From Fragilaria crotonensis (taxonomy: Eukaryota > Bacillariophyta > Fragilariophyceae > Fragilariales > Fragilariaceae), in the NCBI GenBank assembly GCA_022925895.1, contig JAKSYS010000678.1, forward strand, positions 1 through 33,560: a DNA stretch of 33,560 bases, given 5' to 3'. Under the pieces are notes generated by a model. It had not been told where the DNA came from, made no database searches, and saw nothing but the letters and a program-made list of their open reading frames with translations. The position numbers and the translations under genes are program-made. Below, one piece after another: positions 27,376 to 33,560 of the stretch. Every line of letters begins with the position of its first letter. Position 1 is the stretch's first letter.

Positions 27376-29816
27376 TTACAGGGACGCTTCATCTGGACCA
27401 TACTCTTTACCGGGATCCCGGCTCACCAAGATTGCTCGCAATGTGGGGTCGAAAATGATAACTTCTGGTTGTGGTGGAGCACGGCGTTTGTTGGACGGGG
27501 CGACAGTTCGGGCTCGTCGACGCACTGTGTCCTCGTGCATACGTCTGACACGAGCTTTGCGAGCCCTACGTGAGACTGTGCTTCGGAAAGACCTGTCGGC
27601 AAGACTATCTTCGGAAGCAGATGAATCATCCGAAACCACATTTATGTGAGGCGAGTGAATGCCAGCTTTCTCAACGCGCTCAGCGCGAAACCTGGCGGCT
27701 GCAGACTTGCCACGAGGAGTCGGAGTTGGAGAAAGAGGGTGAACAGAACTCCGCTTTCTGCGCGGGACACTCATGCCGCGGCCACGTTGCGGAGGGGTGA
27801 CCTGCGGCTGATCGAGTGTCATGTCCTTTGTAGAACCAATGCTGGAACTCAACTCTGTACTTTCCTCACTGTTGTCCACCTGGGATTCGCCTGTCGCTTC
27901 GCCAGCTTTGCCAAGGATGTCACTGACATGTGAGTCAGAATCCTCCGAAACGCAGTCCAGCTCTAGACGAAGGAGATTACCCGAATCTGATTGATTGACG
28001 CCAGACTCCTTCGTCTCCGTAAGTGCAAAGCCCAACCGATCAGGAGCTGATTTAACTCCTCGAAAAGTATAGTCCTGAGATAAACTCTTTTTGACCTTCC
28101 TTTCGTCGCCTGAAGATCCCATCTCTTGGAGATCTCCTGCTGTCTCTTCTTCAATTGTTAGGTCCAGCAATGACGTGCGTGAACCTACCGAGTTCGTTGC
28201 CGAGTAGGCTCGTCGGACACGGCGCCGATGGCGTCGGTGTTTTCGAGGAGATTCGTCGTTCGATGAATCAGACGATACTGATGATCCAGATACACCACCG
28301 TCCACCTCTTCATCATCCGGGAAGTCACCGTACGATGCCAAAGAAATCTCGCTGGCACTATCTTCAGCCCTGTAAATCTTGGGCTCGGGGTCTTCCACAG
28401 TATCTGCGATCGAAATAGTCGTTGGCAACAAGATACCAGCATTTGCCGCGGCGTGCAATGCATTCCAATCGTGGAGTAATACTTGACTTCTCGAATCCTT
28501 AGCGCCCGGCGGCGAAGGCGTCTCTTCTTGACAGAGTTTGCTCAGATCTTGTGGAGACATGGGAGACGTAAAATCTTCTGGGAGACCGTCGATCTCGTCC
28601 TCAACATCAGCGTCGGAATCTCCGTCGTCGTCCAGGTGAGAATATCGCGACTTGTTGCGCGTCGTTTCGCGCTTCATTCGTTCCGCTAGGGAGCGGATCC
28701 CTGTGATTATAATCTGTCGTGGGGGCTGCATGCAAGACGCGTTCGGCGATTCGCCGTCCCCAAGAGGAATGCCTTCTCCTCTCCTAATTCCAACGCAGGC
28801 GGCGCTTCCGTGTGGGAATGAATGGTCAGGAGTTCACGTGGTTGTTGAATGGGCATGCCATCTCCAGAAGTATTGTGCGGGTCGTTTTCATCATCAAGTA
28901 AATCCGGTGGCAGTGGTTCCAATTGAGCAAATGTGCGCTGTTCTTCGGCATACTGCACCATATCCTCGAGATCACCAAAAGTTCCCACAGACTTGTTATC
29001 GTCGTCTGGTCGTTTTCCGTCGGGCATGACCTTGAGCATTAATCTCGAGTTGTTGGAATCTGCATAATAACTTCCATTCTCCAACAGCTCCATGCGCGAC
29101 ACGTCATTCACGGATTCCGAATCTGTGGCTGCCAAACCGAGACCCGTGGCCCACTTTCTTCGCTTGATCCAACGACTCCATCTGGACTCCAACTGCGGCT
29201 GTCTTGCCATGCCTTCCTGGCGCTCCTTCTGGACTCGCCATGCATTGAGTTCGTTCGCCCACATGGGTGGATCTTGACACTGAGTCAAGATTGTTAGAGT
29301 AACCCAGAATATAGTGGAGATACTGAGCATGATGCAACCTGTAGACATTGTACAAACATTTTCCTTGCAGGGTTCTGAAGCGAAGATCACATACATGGGA
29401 GACTGGAGGATTGCCGACACGCCCGCGAGAAAAGAAAGAACTTTCCAGTTCAAATCCGTGGGACCAAGGAAGATGGTCAGTGCCCACGAAAGCGACACAC
29501 CGAGGGCTCCAACGACGGAAGATGCAATCCAAAAGTAGAGGCTCATGGACCATAACTGGTCAGTTCCCCGCACGAAAAACCGGGGCGTCTCGCAGAGAAG
29601 TCCAAGTTTAGTTTCGGTAATATCCACGGTAATGCCCTCATCAGTGACATACTCCAAGAAGGATCCTGGGTTCGCTTGGACATTGATGAAATCGCATGTT
29701 GTTCCGGCCACGAGCACAAAGCTGTATGCAATCGATGCCAGAACGGCCGTGGAGAGTGCTGGGAGACGGTGATAAAAGATATGAGTGTTTCCCATGGCAC
29801 AACTATGGGCCAACAA
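27376..29816 (-). CDS. Four-TM membrane protein with long disordered acidic tail (two frames, probably one gene)
   Basis: Two minus-strand frames overlap by 25 bp: 28707-29816 (369 codons) and 27376-28731 (451 codons). The first starts with MLAHSCAMGN or, more likely, at the second Met (MGNTHIF). It shows four membrane segments (about residues 20-40, 93-117, 124-146, 157-178), a Cys-containing loop between the first two (CDFI ... LLCETP) and then a charged tail. It ends with an out-of-place Arg-rich stub right after AFLLG. Adding one base at CCCC 28758-28761 (forward strand) continues AFLLG into DGESPNASCMQPPRQ of the second frame and gives one protein of about 820 residues with a very long Ser/Asp/Glu/Arg-rich tail. 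I do not recognise the family, though four-TM proteins of this layout are common in diatoms. The alternative is two separate genes, but the second frame has no domain of its own. Confidence 0.6.
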
Positions 29817-30385
29817 TGCGGTGACTCTTAACTCAATGGCCCCGTCGCCTGCTTCCCTTAGATGTTAACAGCAATGATGACCTACGGTAGCTAGAGGGCA
29901 AGATGTGGTGATGTTGTATGTGTTGCGAGTCTTGTAGTGGGATGTTGGCCGTTTCTATTATTCCGATCAATTTGCTATTATGGCATCCTCGGTGCGGCAC
30001 CATGAAACTTAAAAGCTATGTAGGACGTAGGATTGGCAGGATATTCGAAAACAAGACTTGAGGCGCGAAAATGCTCACTCGCAAGGAAAGTATACATGTA
30101 CCATTTTTCAATCCCAGGTCATCCGCACCATGGATGATTGAAATTTGTCGAATTCAAGAGCATATTGAATTTTATATCATATACGGTGATGAACTCAGTA
30201 GTCACGCTAAATTTGACGCATCCCAACGGTTGAGGCGTCTGTGTGACACGGCAGGCGTGCGAGGTGCACGAGCATGACAACAAGGGGCAGATTTATTGCG
30301 ACCGACCAACGCCTAAATTTCCAATTCCCAATCATTCCAAATTTTGCTCAGTAGCTCTTCTCGCCCAATTCTTGTTGTTTCCACC
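29817..30385. promoter_or_regulatory. Divergent intergenic region, no gene
   Basis: 569 bp between the 5' ends of the four-TM gene and the aminotransferase locus. It should hold both promoters. I see no recognisable element; a 68-codon frame at 30071-30277 has no recognisable features. Confidence 0.4.
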
Positions 30386-31642
30386 ATGGCCGCCGTTTCG
30401 GAGTCGACGATTCGCAAAATGACGCGCCTTGCGCATGAATACGGAGCGGTCAATCTGAGTCAAGGATTTCCAAATGAAGCACCTCCAGTGTCGGTGCGAT
30501 TTGCGCTGGCATACTCTGTGATTACAGGTCAAGTTCCGACCGAAACAGTGACCAAGGCGAGTCTCATCACTGCATTGGAAACGAAGTCAAATTCGAAGTC
30601 GGATGTTACCAATCAGTACTCCCCTCCCATGGGAAGACGCGACGTCCAAGAGAGTATAGTTTCATACTACAGTAGGCTGTACAATTACGAGAAACCGATG
30701 CCAATCACATCACCATCACACTAGGTGCAACTGAAGCGGTCGCCACGGCACTGAGAACAGTTGGGAAACCCAACGACAAGGTGGTTATCTTCGAACCATT
30801 CCACGAATTGTATCCAAATCAATGCAAGATATTCCATCTCGAACCCGTCTATGTGACGCTGAAGGAGATAGGCGGGGATTGGAAGTATAATTCAGACCAG
30901 TTACGAGAAGCCCTCTCTGGAGCAAAGATCCTATTGCTGAATTCACCACAATCCAACAGGAAAAGTCTTTAGTCTGGAGGAGCTCGCTGAAATCGTCCAT
31001 TGGTGTACTGAATTTGACGTATACATTGTAACTGACGAAATCTACGAACACATGATCTATCCCGTCGATGTGCGCCACCACTTGCTGCCTCAAAGTTTTC
31101 CGGACGCTAAAGATCGCATCTTGATGTGCAATTCGATTGGCAAGTCAGCCTCTGCAACTGGTTGAGGTTGGGATGGTGCCTCCACCCTCCTCATTTGACA
31201 GAAGTGTACCGCGGCATTCACGATCAACTAGTTGTCATGAGTCCGCATCCCATGCAAGTCGCTGCGCTTACCTATTTGCGCCTGCCAGATGATTACTTTA
31301 CCGTTGGATTGCGCGGACGATATTGGGGCGCATAGTCAAGCTCATGAAGGTTTTGCGAGACGTTGGTTTCAAAGTCTCCCAACCGCAAGGGGCATACTAT
31401 CTTTTTCCAACTACACAGGCGTCGCCAAGCTCCAAGGCATGAGTCCTATGGAAGCTGCGATGTATTTGATAGAAGAAGTAGGTGTCGCATGTGTTCCAGG
31501 CGATAATTTTTATGGAAAGTCTATCGAAGATCGCAGCCAATACCTTCGTTTTGCAGCATGTCGCTCAGAAGATGACGTCGACGCCGCTTGCAAGCTATTG
31601 ATCGAAAGATTATCACATGGTACCGTGTCGCCTAATATTTAA
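30386..31642 (+). pseudogene. Class I PLP aminotransferase (kynurenine/methionine/glutamine transaminase type), five frame breaks
   Basis: An aminotransferase of the KAT/CCBL (ybdL-like) group. The ATG at 30386 sits in an ideal context (ccaccATGg). Pieces in order: NLSQGFPNEAPP, TITLGATEAVATAL (PLP phosphate-side loop), VVIFEPFHELYPNQ, YIVTDEIYEHMIY (Asp binding the PLP ring N, and Tyr), SIGKSASATG (K is the Schiff-base lysine) and QPQGAYYLFPTT. The frame changes near 30696 (one base missing), 30946-30951 (two missing, within N-P-T-G), 31162-31165 (one G), 31325-31328 (one G of GGGG) and 31418-31419 (one G). All five are apparent losses. Either it is a young pseudogene with every catalytic residue still legible, or this stretch has undercalled homopolymers. 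It overlaps the end of spermidine synthase by about 4 bp, tail to tail. Confidence 0.75.
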
Positions 31643-32499
31643 TCTTCAAAGATGGCTCTCTTTGCAAACGCTGGCAAGACAAAGGCTGCCTCATGGAGCT
31701 CAGGCGTATAGTAGCGCAGCTGTTTCTGAACCTCATCACTGGGCCTGCGAGCAGGCACATTGCACGCCCCGCGCCCCTTGGTGGCCACCACGAAACCGAT
31801 TTGACCACTTGGATACGTTGGAATTGTGGTGTAGGCATAGCCAACATCGGTGAATGTTTGGGAAATGCTCTTGATAAGTGGTCGAATGAGATGAACATGC
31901 AACCACATACATTCGCCCTGAGTGCAAACGATACCACCCTGACGCAAGCATTTGTTCATAGCATTGAAGAAGGGTGTCTCAAACAACACTGATGCGGGGC
32001 CGATCGGGTCGGAAGAGTCTGTAATGATAACATCAAAAGAATCCTGATTCTGCTCCATAAAGACTGCCCCATCCATGACATGCACAGTAACGCGTGGATC
32101 GTCGTACCCCTTGGCCAAGCCTGGAAGGTATTTCTTGGAAACGTCAATAACGCCCTGGTCAATCTCGCAGATGACAATCTCCTCGACTCCTGGGTGCCTT
32201 GAGATTTCTCTTAGAACGCCGCCGTCTCCTCCCCCGATAACCAGTACTCTCTTCGGATTCTCGTGTGCAAACAATGGAATGTGTGCGATCATCTCCTGGT
32301 ACGAGAATTCATCGCGTTCCGTGACCTGGATGACACCATCAAGTACCAGAACATTGCCGTGGGCTTCCGACTCAAAGACGAGGATATCTTGAAAGAGCGA
32401 CCGATGATGATCAATTACTTTCTTAACTTTGAGAGACATGGCTTGGCCACGCCACAGCTCACCTCGCTCATGGAACCAGCCGTCAATGATGAGGTCCAT
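31639..32499 (-). CDS. SPDS: Spermidine synthase
   Basis: A 286-residue aminopropyltransferase that joins decarboxylated S-adenosylmethionine and putrescine into spermidine; cytosolic by lack of a leader. An in-frame TGA just upstream fixes the ATG at 32499. Motifs: the N-terminal GWFHERGELWRGQAMSLKV lid and strand region; DEFSYQEM (about 63-70); GGGDGG (89-94) for dcSAM binding; CEID (E112); MDGA (D143); and the active-site loop DSSDPIGPA (D161 and D164). The C-terminal YPSGQIGFVVATK is also typical. Full length and intact. In diatoms polyamines also feed long-chain polyamines of the silica wall, but this enzyme is the general one. Its stop overlaps that of the convergent aminotransferase locus. 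Confidence 0.95.
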   Translation of the reverse strand: MDLIIDGWFHERGELWRGQAMSLKVKKVIDHHRSLFQDILVFESEAHGNVLVLDGVIQVTERDEFSYQEMIAHIPLFAHENPKRVLVIGGGDGGVLREISRHPGVEEIVICEIDQGVIDVSKKYLPGLAKGYDDPRVTVHVMDGAVFMEQNQDSFDVIITDSSDPIGPASVLFETPFFNAMNKCLRQGGIVCTQGECMWLHVHLIRPLIKSISQTFTDVGYAYTTIPTYPSGQIGFVVATKGRGACNVPARRPSDEVQKQLRYYTPELHEAAFVLPAFAKRAIFED

Positions 32500-33560
32500 A
32501 CCACTATTGGCGTGTTGTCATGAGAACATGCGAAAATCCTTGGTGGTAAGTGGTAATCCTTAAAATCGTTTCACTTACTTAATGCCCTGTGATTCATTCT
32601 CACCACTCATTGGAATGGTATTAGTGTGATGGGTAGATAAAGCAGAAGCGAGAAGACGGAAGGAAAGGACAACAGAACAGACAAGGGCTAGAATTGATGT
32701 GCCTCGAGTAGATCTCATGGTTGAGGCATGTCCAAATTGGATGGTGGACGCTGACAGTTGCAGACAGTAGACCGTGTGATGCGACGATAGGACACCATCG
32801 GCTCCCGTCTGTACGTCACCTCCAGCATCGAGAGTGTCCCTCCCCAGCAGCAGGGCCGGTGGATCGTTACGTTTTCGCTCCAGAATTCGATATTGTCCCT
32901 CCCCAGCAGCAGGGTCGGTGGATCGTTAAGTGTTCGCTCCAGAATTGAAGGACTCCTGTTTTTTTTTGGTTTTTCCCTTTGAGGTTTAGAGAGAACTGAG
33001 GATTACATGTCGCCGATGAAAACTGTTTTCTGCATGGATTCTGGTATTCTGCGGGATTCTTCAGCTCTCCCACCTCGCTCGTCGGCTGTTTGTCGCGATG
33101 GACTTCGAAATTGGTAGTGACACTAGAGGCACTACCGGTAGGTAATAGCTGGCGGGGGTTGTGACGTTGTCACATGCTCCTGCTGCCATAGGAGGAGTTA
33201 CCATGCCCTCCATCGACACGAACAGTAGAGTGCTTGTCGTCGTCGCCTGCGGCCCAGCAGAGGCCAAGGGCAGGCCAGGTTGTGGAGTCGAAGCCGGAGG
33301 TGGGGTGGGGTGAGCCAGAGGGGTGAGCCGGAAAGAGCTGCCTCGCAGCATAGCTGCAGAGATGCCGGACATGACAGGCTGTACCTGGACGTGTATGTAG
33401 CGGTACGTTTTATCCGAGTGCCAAACAATGGCCTGCTAGGAGTCGGATGCGGTTGTCAGAGTTGATGCCTGTGCAGAGTAATGCCATTGCCTCACCTGCC
33501 TGCTGAGTTGAACATATCAAAACATCAGCAACAGAAAAGGCCGGTTTGGGTGCAAGATCA
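32500..33560. other. Terminal region without a supported gene
   Basis: About 1.06 kb upstream of spermidine synthase to the window end. It contains a 59-bp direct repeat (32836-32948). A 103-codon minus-strand frame at 33061-33372 is Pro/Thr/Ala-rich (PLAHPTPPPASTPQPG) and could be the N-terminus of something, but no domain or splice signal backs it. A gene may begin beyond the right edge. Confidence 0.4.
32836..32948. repeat. Two-copy 59-bp direct repeat
   Basis: The unit beginning GTCCCTCCCCAGCAGCAGGG is repeated at a 59-bp offset (starts 32836 and 32895) with a few substitutions, the second copy being slightly shorter (both carry GGTGGATCGTTA and TCGCTCCAGAATT). It lies upstream of spermidine synthase. 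Confidence 0.85.

Noticed and set aside
31162-31170. In-frame TGA in the aminotransferase as a selenocysteine or recoded Trp codon
   Set aside because: Downstream sequence matches the family only after a one-base frame change (missing G), so it is a frameshift and not a recoded stop.
33061-33372. 103-codon Pro/Thr-rich minus-strand frame near the right edge
   Set aside because: Low-complexity composition without domain, leader or splice evidence; could be a partial gene but cannot be supported.

Overview
This looks like nuclear DNA of a stramenopile alga, most likely a diatom. Two enzymes begin with a secretory signal followed by a phenylalanine-containing junction of the ASAFAP type (the GNAT protein at 7038-7997 and the HAD phosphatase at 22859-23956), which is the usual route to a complex plastid. 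Introns are few and very short (61 to 94 bp with GT-AG ends, seen in the AP-2 mu and ABCG genes). Genes are densely packed, often tail to tail. The spaces between them are filled with GTAC-rich palindromic sequence. No species can be named from this alone.

The left part (1-7004) holds a small secreted/membrane protein, a long repeat-bearing gap, then two type II membrane glycosyltransferases of the hydroxyproline O-arabinosyltransferase (HPAT)/peptidyl-serine galactosyltransferase superfamily. Between these two lies a broken-frame gene that joins a secretory signal, a VHL-like beta domain and a divergent cyclophilin domain. From 7038 to 14160 come a plastid-type GNAT acetyltransferase, a four-exon AP-2 mu gene, a repeat-rich gap with a near-perfect 221-bp hairpin, and a RING/TPR protein. 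Two further HPAT paralogues on the minus strand (14173-15606 and 18422-19855) sit in a 1.9-kb segmental duplication that also carries the 3' tail of the RING/TPR gene. The second copy is joined to a decayed fragment of the NOP9-like PUF gene whose intact locus follows at 20706-22821. The right part carries a HAD phosphatase, an ABCG half-transporter, a four-TM protein with a long disordered tail, a class I aminotransferase broken by five frame changes, and spermidine synthase.

Three themes stand out. First, there are four HPAT-like genes in 17 kb, each ending tail to tail with a neighbouring gene or gene remnant. Second, a secreted VHL-beta/cyclophilin fusion lies beside these enzymes; VHL domains read hydroxyproline, cyclophilins act on prolyl bonds, and HPATs glycosylate hydroxyproline, so the block may be a proline/hydroxyproline processing neighbourhood. 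This is a hypothesis, not a demonstrated system. Third, several genes are broken by one-base changes at short homopolymers while other long genes are intact, so assembly error must be separated from real gene decay before the broken genes are called pseudogenes.
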